64,000 bases of DNA from Serratia symbiotica (Periphyllus acericola) (GTDB lineage Bacteria > Pseudomonadota > Gammaproteobacteria > Enterobacterales > Enterobacteriaceae). Shown here piece by piece: positions 19,733-29,682 of this stretch (positions are counted from its first letter, which is position 1; each line of letters begins with the position of its first letter). The DNA lies in assembly GCF_964019515.1 (NCBI RefSeq), contig NZ_OZ026452.1, forward strand, positions 1,364,001 through 1,428,000. The letters are read 5' to 3'. The position numbers were made by a program, and so were the translations under genes. Under the pieces are notes generated by a model that saw only the letters and a list, made by a program, of their open reading frames with translations, had not been told where the DNA came from and did not search any database.

Positions 19733-19934
19733 AGAAGAGTAAGATCCTGTTTATTGTCGGTGGCTTCAGTTGCACAAGCAGCGCGCGGAATGACTTTAAT
19801 TGCTAAGGGTAAGGTAAAAAGTCATGTAAGATCATGCTACTATCGCTATTTTCCCTAAACTGAACTAACCGCTACTGGCGGTAGGTAGATGTAGATAAAG
19901 TATGTTTTTCAAACAAACCCAACAGGCTTGATTT

Positions 19935-20621
19935 ATGGCGTTTTTATCTCCATTACTTCTTCCACCAGAAAATGAACAACAACTGTTCGAGCGCGCCCAG
20001 GCATTGGCTGGGTTCAGCCTGGGTGAACTGGCGATACGCACGCAAGTGCCTATCCCTAAAGACCTAAAGCGCGATAAAGGCTGGGTTGGTATACTGCTAG
20101 AGCGGTTCCTCGGTGCCATGGCTGGCAGCAAGCCTAAACAAGATTTTCCTGAATTGGGCATCGAGCTGAAAACCATTCCGATCGACGCCTCTGGCAAACC
20201 GTTAGAAACCACCTTCGTCTGCGTGGCACCACTTACTGGCAATAGCGGTGTCACCTGGGCCAGTAGCCATATTCGCCATAAGCTGGCTAGGATGCTGTGG
20301 ATACCGGTGGAAGGCGAGCGGCAAATCCCGCTGACACATCGGCGCATCGGCTCGCCGCTGCTGTGGAGTCCAAACGCCGCAGAGGAAGAGATGCTGCGCC
20401 GCGATTGGGAAGAACTGATGGATCTGATCGTTCTCGGTCATGTGGAACGCATCACCGCCCGTCACGGCACAGTACTTCAGCTACGCCCCAAGGCGGCCAA
20501 CAGCAAGGCGTTAACTGAGGCAATAGGTGAACAGGGGCAGCCAATTTTGACGTTGCCACGCGGCTTCTATCTCAAAAAGAATTTCACCGGTGCACTGTTA
20601 GCAAGAGATTTCTTAATTTAA
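19935..20621 (+). CDS. mutH: DNA mismatch repair endonuclease MutH
   Basis: MutH nicks the unmethylated strand at hemimethylated GATC sites during MutSL-directed mismatch repair. The protein has 228 residues against 229 in E. coli. The catalytic D-(x)6-E-x-K motif is intact in [15 protein letters not shown] (near residues 69-79). The C-terminal part [18 protein letters not shown] is typical. No disruption is seen, which suggests that methyl-directed repair may still work if mutS, mutL and dam exist elsewhere. Confidence 0.96.
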   Translation: MAFLSPLLLPPENEQQLFERAQALAGFSLGELAIRTQVPIPKDLKRDKGWVGILLERFLGAMAGSKPKQDFPELGIELKTIPIDASGKPLETTFVCVAPLTGNSGVTWASSHIRHKLARMLWIPVEGERQIPLTHRRIGSPLLWSPNAAEEEMLRRDWEELMDLIVLGHVERITARHGTVLQLRPKAANSKALTEAIGEQGQPILTLPRGFYLKKNFTGALLARDFLI

Positions 20622-20714
20622 ATTTTTTTGTTTAGCACGCGTTGAGCAAGCCCTGTCGGTACTAGAATAAACGCGTATAATTACCCTCTTGTATTTATTA
20701 AGGTATGTAGGGCG

Positions 20715-21431
20715 ATGTTCGAATGGATTGTAGATCTCAATGCTTGGTTAGCCTTAGGTACGTTGACCATTCTTGAAGTTATATTGGGTATTGATAACAT
20801 TATTTTCCTTTCCCTGGTGGTGGCCAAACTGCCGAAAACCCAGCAGAACAAAGCACGCCGTCTGGGCCTGGCTGCTGCCATGCTGATGCGTTTGGCGTTG
20901 CTTGGCTCCATAACTTGGGTGATCCGCCTGACGCATCCGCTGTTCAGCATCATGGCTCATAGCGTTTCCGCCCGCGATCTGATCTTGCTGTTGGGCGGGC
21001 TGTTCCTGATTTGGAAAGCTAGCAAAGAAATCTACGAAACCATCGAGGATCCGCGAGAAGAGCAGCATACTCAGGTGCACAGCTTCTTCGGCGCGATCAT
21101 GCAAATCATGCTACTGGACATCATTTTTAGTCTGGACTCGGTGATCACCGCAGTAGGGCTATCCGATCACTTGTTTATCATGATGGCAGCGGTGGTGTCC
21201 GCCGTTGGCGTGATGATGTATGCCGCCGGGCCAATCGGCGAGTTTGTTAGCCACCATCCATCGGTGAAAGTGTTGGCGCTAGCGTTTTTGATCCTAGTAG
21301 GTTTTACCCTAATGCTGGAAAGCTTCCAGGTGCATGTACCAAAAGGTTATATTTACTTCGCCATGTTCTTCTCGATGGCGGTTGAGACACTCAACTTAAT
21401 GCGCAGTAAAAAGGGAGGCGTTTCTAAATGA
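20715..21431 (+). CDS. ygdQ: TerC-family inner-membrane protein YgdQ
   Basis: This 238-residue polytopic membrane protein of the TerC family has the typical repeated acidic motifs EVILGIDNIIFLSLV (first half) and DIIFSLDSVITAVGLSDH (second half). I count seven or so membrane segments. Proteins of this family have been linked to metal ion export, but the substrate of YgdQ is not something I can state from sequence. It follows mutH on the same strand, as in E. coli. The small lipoprotein gene ygdR that usually follows is missing. Confidence 0.92.
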   Translation: MFEWIVDLNAWLALGTLTILEVILGIDNIIFLSLVVAKLPKTQQNKARRLGLAAAMLMRLALLGSITWVIRLTHPLFSIMAHSVSARDLILLLGGLFLIWKASKEIYETIEDPREEQHTQVHSFFGAIMQIMLLDIIFSLDSVITAVGLSDHLFIMMAAVVSAVGVMMYAAGPIGEFVSHHPSVKVLALAFLILVGFTLMLESFQVHVPKGYIYFAMFFSMAVETLNLMRSKKGGVSK

Positions 21432-21583
21432 TATCCCCTTACAGGAGCCACGCCGCACTGGAACCGCTTTTCCCACTATCTCGGCCTTGATTATAGTGGA
21501 TCTTTCGTCGTCACCTGATACATGGCTCCTGTTTCACCTTACTGAATAAACCATAAACGCTAACAAGAAAAAAAAGACTGTTA

Positions 21584-22398
21584 ATGCAATACGACCGTAT
21601 TCCCCATAGTTCGTTGGAAGTGAGTGTGTTAGGACTAGTCAACATGACCTTTGGCGAACAAAACACGCAAGCCGATGCCCATGCACAGTTGGACTATGCA
21701 CTAGCCGCAGGCATCAACCTGATAGATACCGCCGAGATGTATCCGGTGCCACCCAGTCCAGAAACCCAGGGGCTGACTGAGCACTATATTGGCCGTTGGA
21801 TCAAGGCACGCGGTAACCGTGAGAAAATTGTGCTGGCCAGTAAAGTCTCCGGGCCAGTGCGCGGCAACGACAGCAGCATCCGTCCGCAGCAAGCGCTGGA
21901 TCACAAAAATATCCGCGCCGCGCTGGACGCCAGCTTGCAGCGGTTGAACACCGATTATCTCGACTTGTACCAGCTTCACTGGCCACAGCACTCTACTAAC
22001 TGCTTTGGCAAACTCAATTATCAGTACAGCAATAAGAAAGCAGCGGTCACACTGTTGGAAACCTTGGAAGCACTGACTAAGCAGGTACGCGCGGGTAAGT
22101 TCGGTACTCTGAGTGGCAAATACCTCAACGGTGCCCAACCAGTTGGTGCGCGCAATACGCTGTTTAGCCGTTTCATCCGCTATTCCGCGTAGCGATTGGC
22201 GAGTATGTGACGTTGGCTAAAAAGCACGGGCTAGACCCTTCGCAGATGGCATTAGCATTTGTACGCAAGCAGCCATTCGTCGCCAGCACCCTGGAACAGT
22301 TGAAAACCAACATCGACAGTTAAAATGTCGTGTTGGGTAAGGACGTGCTGCAAGCGCTTGAGGAAATTCACACCCGTTTCACTATTCCAGCACCTTAA
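21584..22398 (+). pseudogene. tas: Aldo-keto reductase family protein Tas, with internal deletion
   Basis: The N-terminal half is readable (MQYDRIPHSSLEVSVLGLVNMTFGEQ..., with the AKR tyrosine in DTAEMYPVP). After ALTKQVRAGK the sequence jumps to FGTLSGKYLNGAQPVGARNT, a deletion of roughly 80 codons. A frameshift follows at RYSA (22190), then HGLDPSQMALAFVRKQPFVAS. A TAA stop after LKTNIDS precedes the old end RFTIPAP (stop 22396-22398). It is not functional. Confidence 0.92.
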
Positions 22399-22422
22399 CG
22401 ATACGGGATGTACTTTATTTCA

Positions 22423-22878
22423 TTACTGTGCATGGCGTTGCGATAGCCCAAGCGCAGTGATAAACCGCGCGTACACCACGCCAAAACCGCTCAAACCCAC
22501 AAATGGCACGTTCCACTTCACCACCAGCGAGTACAGCTCCAGCCCCAGCAGCATGGCAGCTTTTTTGCCCAAATTCTTTACCGCAATGGCATTACCAGCA
22601 CCGACCAAACGTTTGCTGCATTCCTGTAACAGCGCGTTAAGTGGCACCACGAAGAAACTGCCCAGCGTGCCAATGATCGTCAGCAGCACATGGGCGTTAA
22701 GTACTGAGGTTTGCAGTGTAAAAAATCACCACTTCGTCACCCGCCAACATGCCGTCTGGCATGCAATGCCAGACGGTCTCTAGCGTGACAACCGCACGGC
22801 CGCGGCCACAATACCACTGCCACCACGACATTCAGCAACGATGGCGGGCGTTATCGGCGATACCAAATTCCAGGAGGC
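22423..22878 (-). pseudogene. lplT: Lysophospholipid transporter LplT, C-terminal remnant
   Basis: On the minus strand, [22 protein letters not shown] and [22 protein letters not shown] match the C-terminal part of LplT. Upstream, in shifted frames, VTLETVWHCMPDGMLAGDEV can be read. The N-terminal half of this 12-segment transporter is absent, as are the neighbours aas and galR that normally lie between lplT and lysA. The next 200 bp up to lysA hold nothing I recognise. Confidence 0.85.
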
Positions 22879-23091
22879 AAAAAGAACCTACACATCGACG
22901 CAGGCTGGTGTAATGAATTTTGGTTCAACATACAAGACATTGAAAATAAACAAAAATAACCTTTGGTATGCACAATTTTATCGCATCACGGTGAGAACCT
23001 TCCAGCAGGAAATATCAACGTTAAGCCACACAGTGTAACCAACGGTGTAGCACATTGCCAAGTCTGATCATTCCCTCTATCGTTGCAGCGG

Positions 23092-24318
23092 TCAGATCTG
23101 TTCCAGCGCGATCAATTCTTCGATGGTCTAGCGACGGCGGATCAGGCACGGCACCCCGTTCTCGAACAGCACCTCCGGCAGCAGCAGCCGGCTGTTGTAG
23201 TTGGAGGACATCGATGCGCCATATGCCCCGGTTTCATGAAACACCAGATAATCGCCCACTTTGACCGGCGGCAGTGAGCGGGTTTCCACGCCACCCCCTG
23301 CCTGCTGGGTAAATACATCGCCGGATTCGCACAGCGGGCCAGCGATCACCGTTTCGCGCAGTGGTTGCTGTGCCAACTCCCGGCCGTCTGCTGGCAGCAG
23401 TGACTGCCATACATCGCCAGGCGCATCAAATCGTTAAACCCGGCGTCCACCAGCACAAAGTGTCAGCTACCCATGTCCTTCACCGCGCGCACCTCAGCCA
23501 CGATCACCCCGGCCTCAGCCAGCAGAAAACGCCCCGGCTCAATTTCCAGATGTACCGGATGGCCAAAATGGGCAGCAATACGCTCGCTGGCGTTGTTACA
23601 CAAGCCAAAATAGTGTTCAGTATCAATCGCTTCTTTTCCATACTGGTAAGGGATCGACAATCCCCCTCCAGCAGAAATGACACTGATATCCTGACCGAGT
23701 GCGATCACTTATTACACCATCGCATCACAGATACGCTCCAGATGCTAATAATCAACGCCTGAACCGATGTGCATATGCACACCTATCAATTTGATGCCAT
23801 AGTTTTGGATTTTTGCCACCGCTTGCGGCAAATCAGCATACCAGATCCCGTGCTTACTGTTTTCACCGCCGGTATTAGTTTTCTGGCTGTGTCCGTGACC
23901 AAAGCCTGGGTTGATACGCAACCACACCGGATGCCCAGCGGAAACCTGACCAAGCTTATCCAGCATATCGCTGGAGCCAGCGTTTACCGGGATGTTCAAC
24001 TCACTGATACGCGCCAAAGTAGCCTGATCCAGCACATCGGCAGTAAACACCATCTCACACTATGCACCACCTGGTTGAAAACCAGCCGGCAACGCACGTT
24101 CAATTTCCCCTAGCAATACTAAGTCAACCTTCACGCCCTATTTACGCATCATGCGCAAAATATGGATGTTCGAACATGGTTTCTGAGCAAAGCGAATCAC
24201 GTCAAAATGATGCAACTGAGCGATGCGTTAGCGGATGATATCCGCATCATAGGCCCAAAACGGGCAACTAAAACGCGGCGTTCAGGGCTGCACTGTTGTC
24301 ATTTAACAGGCAAAGCAT
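23092..24318 (-). pseudogene. lysA: Diaminopimelate decarboxylase LysA, broken
   Basis: LysA makes lysine from meso-diaminopimelate. The full 1.2-kb length is present on the minus strand, but it carries many stops and shifts. The first codons (from an ATG at 24318) hit TAG soon after. Clear LysA blocks are VFTADVLDQATLARISELN with HSQKTNTGGENSKHGIWYA (24053-23745), then ISAGGGLSIPYQYG, HPVHLEIEPGRFLLAE, and GPLCESGDVFTQQAG with DTGAY-type GAYGASMSSNYNSR. A final TAG separates PCLIRRR from the old end TIEELIALEQI. It lies divergent to its regulator lysR, which is also dead. Confidence 0.94.
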
Positions 24319-24447
24319 GGTTGTGTTCCCAAAGCATAGGTGGTGGCTAGGCGGCTATAATGCCGCACTTTTTATCAGCCGGAAAATATCTATTTAGCTG
24401 AAGTCTATTCATTTATGATATGGCTTTCTCCATTGCCCAATGGCCCT

Positions 24448-25378
24448 ATGCACGCGATAACCCTACGCCAAATTGAAATTTTCCTATCGGTGATGACCAC
24501 CGGCAACCTGACCGAGGCAGCAATGCTGCTGCACACCTCGCAGCCTACCGTCAGCCGCGAGCTGGCACACTTTTAAAAGCGGATGCAGCTACAGCTATTA
24601 GCTCGGGTCAGCGGTCAATTGTCTCACACAATGAAAGGGCTGCAGCTGTTTGAAGAGGTGCAGCGCTCCTATTACGGTCTCGATCGCATCGTCAATGCCG
24701 CCCCGCCAGCATCCGGCAGTTTCAACAAGCACAACTCTCGATAACCTTCCTGCCGGTATTCTGCTAATCGCTGCTGCCAGCCGTGTGCAAACCCTTTGTT
24801 GAGCGTTATCCATAAGTCAGCTTCAGCATTATTCCGCAAGAGTCGCCACTGCTGGAAGAGTGGCTGTTGGCTCAGAGTTATGATCTGGGGTTAACGGAAA
24901 ATAGGCTGAACCCAGCAGGCACCGAGCGGATGACGTTAATGACATTGAACGAGGTGTGCGTACTGCCTGCCGGGCATCCACTGTTAGCCAGAGAAGAGAC
25001 ATGCTGACACCACAGGATTTTGCCGACCAGAACTATATCAGTCTGTCAAGCGCCGACAGTTACCGTCAGTTACTCGATACGTTGTTTAATGAGCAAGGGG
25101 TCGATCGCCGCCTGATAATGGAAACCCATAACGCAGCATCGGTCTTCACGATGGTAAAATCTGGGGTTGGGCTATCGATTATCAATCCGTTGACGGCGCT
25201 CGACCACGCCAGCAGCGGCGTGCACCTGCGACCATTCAGCATCGATGTACCCTTTACCGTCAGCCTCATCCGTCTACGGCATCGCCCCTCATCAACCCTA
25301 GTCACGGCGTTTATTGAACATTTACACCAACAGTCAGAGAGGCTGCCCGCCCGTCTGACGGCATTTATCAGCCGCTGA
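24448..25378 (+). pseudogene. lysR: LysR, regulator of lysA, broken
   Basis: From the ATG at 24448 the helix-turn-helix region reads ITLRQIEIFLSVMTTGNLTE and LLHTSQPTVSRELAHF, then a TAA stop (ARF-type helix end). Later blocks occur in other frames: the effector domain LSSADSYRQLLDTLFNEQGVD, AASVFTMVKSGVGLSIINPL and HRPSSTLVTAFIEHL up to 25378. Several shifts lie between about 24580 and 25000. The normal product activates lysA in response to diaminopimelate. Confidence 0.92.
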
Positions 25379-25640
25379 CCGGGCGTTTGGAGCGACTACG
25401 ATATCTTCCGCCAGTACCAGCATTTGGCGGCAACGTTCCAACATGTGTTCCCCTGCATCTGTGAGCTGAGCTTACGAAGTAGTGCGATGCAATAAACGCG
25501 CACCTATTGTTCCATCTATACAAGTTATTGGGTGATCATCGCACGTAACATCTCCAGCGTCTTTGCAACAGCAATTAGGCTGCCCCGACCACGATGGTGA
25601 TAAAAACCTTAGCGGCGGTAATGCGAACCATGATTCGTTC
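25379..25640 (-). pseudogene. LysR-type regulator, N-terminal remnant
   Basis: On the minus strand the pieces AKTLEMLRAMIT, GARLLHRTT and DAGEHMLERCRQMLVLAEDIV form the N-terminal winged-helix pattern of a LysR-type regulator, interrupted by several stops. It lies divergent to the metallo-beta-lactamase-fold gene starting at 25749, a common regulator-target layout. Only the DNA-binding part is left, and the exact ends are uncertain. I do not know the original gene name. Confidence 0.6.
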
Positions 25641-25748
25641 GATTCATGCAATGAATAATTGCTCATTATCCGGTTTTTTTATCACTATATGCAGTCTAAC
25701 ATTCTAAAATCATTAAGCATTAACTGATATTCATAAGGAACTTTAGAT

Positions 25749-26631
25749 ATGTTTAAGAAACTATTACTGACCCTGCTCTTCACCGGATTTACAGCCCTGA
25801 ACGCTTACGATGTAGAGGCCCATACCCTAAGTATGGAGGTGTTTAACCCTGGCGAAAAAGCATATTCCCAGTTTCTTCCGAAATTATTAGCGGCAAACAC
25901 GAGGTGGCGTTGATTGACGCCCAGTTCCAGCGCGATGATGCCGAAGAACTGGTGAAAAAGATCAAAGCCACCGGAAAAAAACTGACTGCGGTTTACATCA
26001 GCCATTCCGACCCGGATTTCTACTTCGGTTTGGAGGTGATTAAAGCCGCTTTCCCGGACGCGAAAATCATCGCTTCTCCGAGAACCATTAAAGACATCAA
26101 CGCCACTAAAGACGGCAAACTGGCCTACTGGGGGCCAATCCTTAAAGACAACGCGCCAAAATTACTTGTGATACCAGAAGCGTTGGATGGCGACAGCTTT
26201 ATCATTGACAGCCAGACAGTGGAAGTGAAAGGTCTGTTTGGCCCAACACCTGATCGCACCTTCGTGTGGGTCCTAGCACTGAAAGCGGTTGTGGGCGGTG
26301 TGGCGTCGCGGGTGACAACATTCATCCATGGGTTGCCGATAACCAGACGGTAATTTCCAGCGAGTACTGGCGGCACTAGCTACGGGACATCAAGACATTG
26401 AACCCCCATGTCGTTATACCGGGTCACTTCCTGCCTGGTACAGCCCTGACGTTGAAATCGGTTAACTTCACGCAAAAATACCTCACCAGGCTGGAGGCTG
26501 AGCTGCCGAGGACGAAGGATGCCGCCGCATTGACCACGGCAATGGAAAAACGCTATCCAAAACTGAAGGATAAACCGAGCCTGGAAATAAGCGCGAAAGT
26601 ATTGAAATGCGAAATAAAGTGGCCACAATAA
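25749..26631 (+). pseudogene. Metallo-beta-lactamase-fold hydrolase, frameshifted
   Basis: The frame opens with a signal-peptide-like start (MFKKLLLTLLFTGFTALNAY). It shifts near 25890 into ALIDAQFQRDDAEELVKKIK and VYISHSDPDFYFGLEVIKAAFP, shifts again near 26300, and ends in HVVIPGHFLPGTALTLKSVN with a final stop at 26629-26631. The SHSDPDFYFG and PGH motifs mark a secreted member of the metallo-beta-lactamase fold family, in which the usual HxHxDH is altered. An additional TAG occurs after SSEYWRH. Its biological role is unknown to me. Confidence 0.8.
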
Positions 26632-26632
26632 T

Positions 26633-26700
26633 GTGGTGACTAAAAAAATTAGACAGCGGAAATTAGGCACTCATGGCCTGAGTGCTGTACTCACTGGGTT
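26633..26700 (+). pseudogene. Possible aldo-keto reductase N-terminal scrap
   Basis: The short stretch IRQRKLGTHGLSAVLTGF resembles the first beta-strand region of aldo-keto reductases (QRKLGTHGLxVSALGLG). Nothing further of such a gene can be followed, and the next 90 bp up to the actS stop are unassigned. It may be a deletion remnant or chance similarity. Confidence 0.3.
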
Positions 26701-26791
26701 CAGACCATTTAACTTCAACTTGATCCAGCCATGGCTGTCAGTGGCCGCGCAGTGGCTCATAGCTGTTGACCACAATCTGGCTGCACGGCAT

Positions 26792-27544
26792 TTAATAGGA
26801 TGGCGGGGAGCCGCGCGGTAGCAGATAACTCTGCGGATCGAGTGCGGTAGCACGATAGCGGATTTGGAAATGCAAGAACACCGAATGAGTCCCGCTGCTA
26901 CCCATAGTGCCAATCTTCTGTCCTGCCTTCACATCCTGACCATTGCGTACCATTGTGGTGTCGTTATGGGCATAGGCGGTGATAAAATCCTCGCCGTGCT
27001 TAATCATGATCAGGTTGCCATAGCCACGCAGTTGATTACCGACATACACCACCTTACCCTTGGCGGCGGTGTAGATCGGCTGACCACGTACTCCAGCAAT
27101 ATCAATGCCCTTGTTACCGCCATCTGCACTGGAGTAGTTCTGCACCACTTTGCCATTGGTTGGCCAACGCCAGCAACGAAAGGCACCCTTCGGCGGCAAT
27201 TTAGCCAGCAGCGTACCGGAAGTGCTATTTTTGCGGCGATTTGTTGACGTTTTGCTTGTCACACCGCTGCTCAGGCGCAACTTTTGCCCCACATCAAGAT
27301 TGTAGGGCGCAGGTATTTTGTTGATTCTGGCCAGATCACTGACTTCGTTGTCAGTGATCCAAGCGATGTAATACAGCGTATCGCCCCGTTTAACGGTATA
27401 GGATTTTCCGCTGTAGCTGCCCTTCGGCAATTTGTCGTAATCGCGGCTGAAACGGCTCTTACCGGAACACCCGGTCAACAGTAGGCCCAATGCCAAACAC
27501 ATCACAGCACGGTGCCACCACGCAAGTTTGCTTCCTGTGCTCAA
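26792..27544 (-). CDS. actS: LysM/LytM-domain lipoprotein ActS (YgeR), amidase activator
   Basis: A lipoprotein signal (LALGLLLTGC, cysteine near residue 26) is followed by a LysM peptidoglycan-binding module (YTVKRGDTLYYIAWITDNEV). A C-terminal LytM/M23 domain follows (GNKGIDIAGVRGQPIYTAAKG, YGNLIMIKHGEDFITAYAHN, LHFQIRYRATALDPQSYL). The first zinc-ligand position of true M23 peptidases is replaced (GIDIAG), so it should activate periplasmic amidases rather than cut by itself, as known for EnvC, NlpD and E. coli ActS. Its 250 residues match E. coli YgeR (251). It is intact. Confidence 0.88.
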   Translation of the reverse strand: MSTGSKLAWWHRAVMCLALGLLLTGCSGKSRFSRDYDKLPKGSYSGKSYTVKRGDTLYYIAWITDNEVSDLARINKIPAPYNLDVGQKLRLSSGVTSKTSTNRRKNSTSGTLLAKLPPKGAFRCWRWPTNGKVVQNYSSADGGNKGIDIAGVRGQPIYTAAKGKVVYVGNQLRGYGNLIMIKHGEDFITAYAHNDTTMVRNGQDVKAGQKIGTMGSSGTHSVFLHFQIRYRATALDPQSYLLPRGSPPSY

Positions 27545-27659
27545 ATTCTGTCCTCAGTTATCTCTATTCAGGGGCTTGACCCGCGCCAGTAGGTGGACAA
27601 TAGTAACATTTGAGCGGAGCCCATCAAAAAACTTCAGAGAGTCTATGCTAACTAAATAC

Positions 27660-28346
27660 CTGCGCCAAATAGTAGATCACTGAAGGAACTCAATCCGGTT
27701 TGAGCGATCTGATCAATCGCCAAACATTACAAAACCTCACAACCGGACTGAGTTATGCCGATCATAGCACCCATCCCCTGACATGAACGACGTCAGATGC
27801 AAAAAATTATCCAGAAAACACCAGCTAAAAATTATGCCAGAAGCCTTATCGCCATGTTGATGTTACACCGTGGGTACACGCTGACTGACCTAGGTAAAAC
27901 ATTATGTGCCGCCCGTTCCTCTGTCAAACGATGGGTCAATTTGTTCACATTGGGCGGCTATGAAGGATTGGCAAGCCTTTCACCTGGACGCACCTGAAAA
28001 TGGCCCACGGAGACGATGTTGAAGATGCTTGATTTGCTCGTTCAGAATTCTCCACAGGACTTTGGCTATCTGCGCTCTCGGTGGAATACTGAGATGTTAA
28101 CGATTGAAATTAATAAATTATTTAACTAGACGTTACATCCTGGCTCACTTCGACGCTGGTTACCGAGAGCCGGTATTGTGTGGCGTAGAGCGGCTGCAAC
28201 ATCCCGTCTTTTACGAAGATGAGGTAGACATCGATATGAACCCTAAAATAGGTGCCGACTGGCAGAAAAAGGGTCAAAAAAAACGCATCGCGATACCGGG
28301 ACAGAATGAAAAGCATTACCTCGCGGGTGTCCTTCATGTAGGAACC
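27660..28346 (+). mobile_element. IS630-family element remnant, cut on the right by an IS5-family copy
   Basis: A transposase of the IS630 type is readable from an ATG at 27755: MPIIAPIP, a TGA stop, then MQKIIQKTPAKNYARSLIAM, MLHRGYTLTDLGKTL and SSVKRWVNLFTLGGYEG. After a stop come MLKMLDLLVQNSPQDFGYLR and INKLFN. Later HPVFYEDEVDIDMNPKIGADW and KHYLAGVLHVGTG follow after an internal deletion of the middle. The sequence ends where the next IS begins at 28347, so the last part of the transposase and the right end are lost. The left limit is approximate. Confidence 0.75.
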
Positions 28347-29401
28347 GGCGTTGTTGAATAAATCGAACATTTTGCCGGCACGAGGATCAGATCACTCTCC
28401 TTCTGTCAACATAGCGACATTCCGTGGCCCAGCAAAAGTTCAACATCACCAACTGGAAGGCTTACAACAACGCCCTTATCACTCGGGGTTTACTCACTTG
28501 CTGGGGGGATGAAACGGTACTTCACGCCTGGTACTGCGAGGCAAAAACTTCTCTGCGTGGTCGCCCACCACATTATTCCGATATGGCAATCACCAGCGTA
28601 TTGATGCTGAAACGGATTTTCGGCCTGACACTTCGCGCCCTCCAGGGCTTCGTCGATTCCATTATCACACTGATCAAAGTGCCGTTGAACTGCCCGGACG
28701 ACACCTGCATCAGTAAGCGGGCAAAGTCCGGCCATGTCCCGTTTAAAACCCCAACGCCGGGTGAAATTGCGCACCTCGTTATCGACTCTAGCGGGCTCAA
28801 CGTGTTGGGTGAAGGCGAGTGGATGGCAAAAAAATACAGTCAGGAAAAACGGTGGATCTGGCGAAAACTGCATTTGGCCGTAGATACAGAAATACATGAG
28901 GTCATCTGTGCTGACCTTTCTTTGAGCAATGTCACCGATATGGAAGCCTTCCCAGGTCTCATCCGTCAGAGGTACCGTAAAATCAAAGTCGCCTCGGCGG
29001 ATCGGGCTTAGGATACGCGAGTGTGTGATGATGAGTTAAGGCGCAAGAGGCTCAGGGCGTTAATACAGCCCAGCAGCGGAGCCCGTTATTGGTCGGCAGA
29101 CTATGCAGAGCGAAATCAAGCGGTGGCGAACCAGCGCCTTACCGGAGACAACACACGGTGAAAAAGTATCACAGGCTACCACCGACGTTCGATAGCGGCA
29201 ACAGCGAAGTACAGAGTAAAACAGCTATTTGGTGGTCACCTGTCGCTGCGAGATTATGATGGGCAAGTTGCAGAGGCGCTGGCCATGATCTGTTCACTAA
29301 ACAAGATGACGCTCGCCGGTATGCCAGAAAGTGCACGCCTTGCCTGAAAGCTGCCCATTCAGGGGACTCTTTATTCCAAATCCGATTTATTCAACAAAGC
29401 C
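28347..29401 (+). mobile_element. IS5-family (IS903-type) element, copy A, full length
   Basis: This 1055-bp element has inverted ends GGCGTTGTTGAATAAATCG and CCGATTTATTCAACAAAGCC. Compared with the other copies in the window it is full length. No matching 8-9 bp target duplication flanks it. Left of it is a decayed IS630 transposase, and right of it the truncated copA, so gene order changes across it. The transposase inside is dead. Confidence 0.93.
28424..29347 (+). pseudogene. IS5-family transposase, copy A, two stops
   Basis: The frame (MAQQKFNITNWKAYNNALIT...) should give 307 residues of a DDE transposase. It has the first catalytic aspartate in HLVIDSSGLNVLGEGEW and the second in ASADRA. 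A TAG at 29009-29011, two codons after the second aspartate, ends it at 195 residues. A TGA replaces a tryptophan codon near 29160. The catalytic glutamate lies beyond both stops. The first stop is shared with copies B and C. Confidence 0.92.
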
Positions 29402-29576
29402 CCTGAGCTACGGCGGCTATCAGCGCACTGCTCGGTGCATCGCCGGTCACCTTGGCGTAATGCATGCTCACTTCTGCCTGTTCGACATCGCGGCAGCTTT
29501 CCAGGGCGTGCTTCACCCATTGCGTGCAATGCATGCACGACATTCCATGCAACGCTAACAGGGTAGTTTGTGACAT
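29402..29576 (-). pseudogene. copA: Copper-exporting ATPase CopA, N-terminal scrap
   Basis: From the ATG at 29576 the frame reads [20 protein letters not shown] and [19 protein letters not shown], the first heavy-metal-binding domain of CopA with its GMSCxHC motif. It runs into copy A of the IS after about 58 codons, so the rest of the P-type ATPase is gone. Its operator and regulator cueR remain next to it. Confidence 0.88.
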
Positions 29577-29650
29577 GATTCGGCTCCTCGCTCAAGGGCG
29601 GTATATAAAGGTTGACTGCTTAACCTGTTTTCACCAAGACTGGAGTTTAA

Positions 29651-29671
29651 ACCTTCCATCAAGGAGAAGGT
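29651..29671 (-). promoter_or_regulatory. CueR operator in the copA promoter
   Basis: On the minus strand TTGACCTTCTCCTTGATGGAAGGT is close to the E. coli copA CueR box (ACCTTCC...GGAAGGT dyad) and directly follows a TTGACC -35-like element; the 21-bp dyad is the listed interval. CueR twists such over-long spacers to switch on copA when Cu(I) binds. Here the controlled gene is truncated. Confidence 0.85.
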
Positions 29672-29682
29672 CAAGGAGTGAA

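Noticed and set aside
19225..19934. A replication origin in the rppH-mutH gap.
   Set aside because: DnaA boxes are few, there is no clear row of AT-rich 13-mers, and the flanking genes are not the oriC neighbours mnmG and mioC.
28490..28897. Antisense open frames inside every IS5-family copy.
   Set aside because: They recur only because the transposase sequence recurs; they have no ribosome site and no known function.
29009..29011. The idea that the shared TAG in the IS transposases is a programmed recoding signal.
   Set aside because: Nothing around it (no slippery sequence, stem or selenocysteine/pyrrolysine signal that I can see) supports recoding. Copy A has a second stop, so simple inactivation is more likely. 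It is kept only as an option in the finding.
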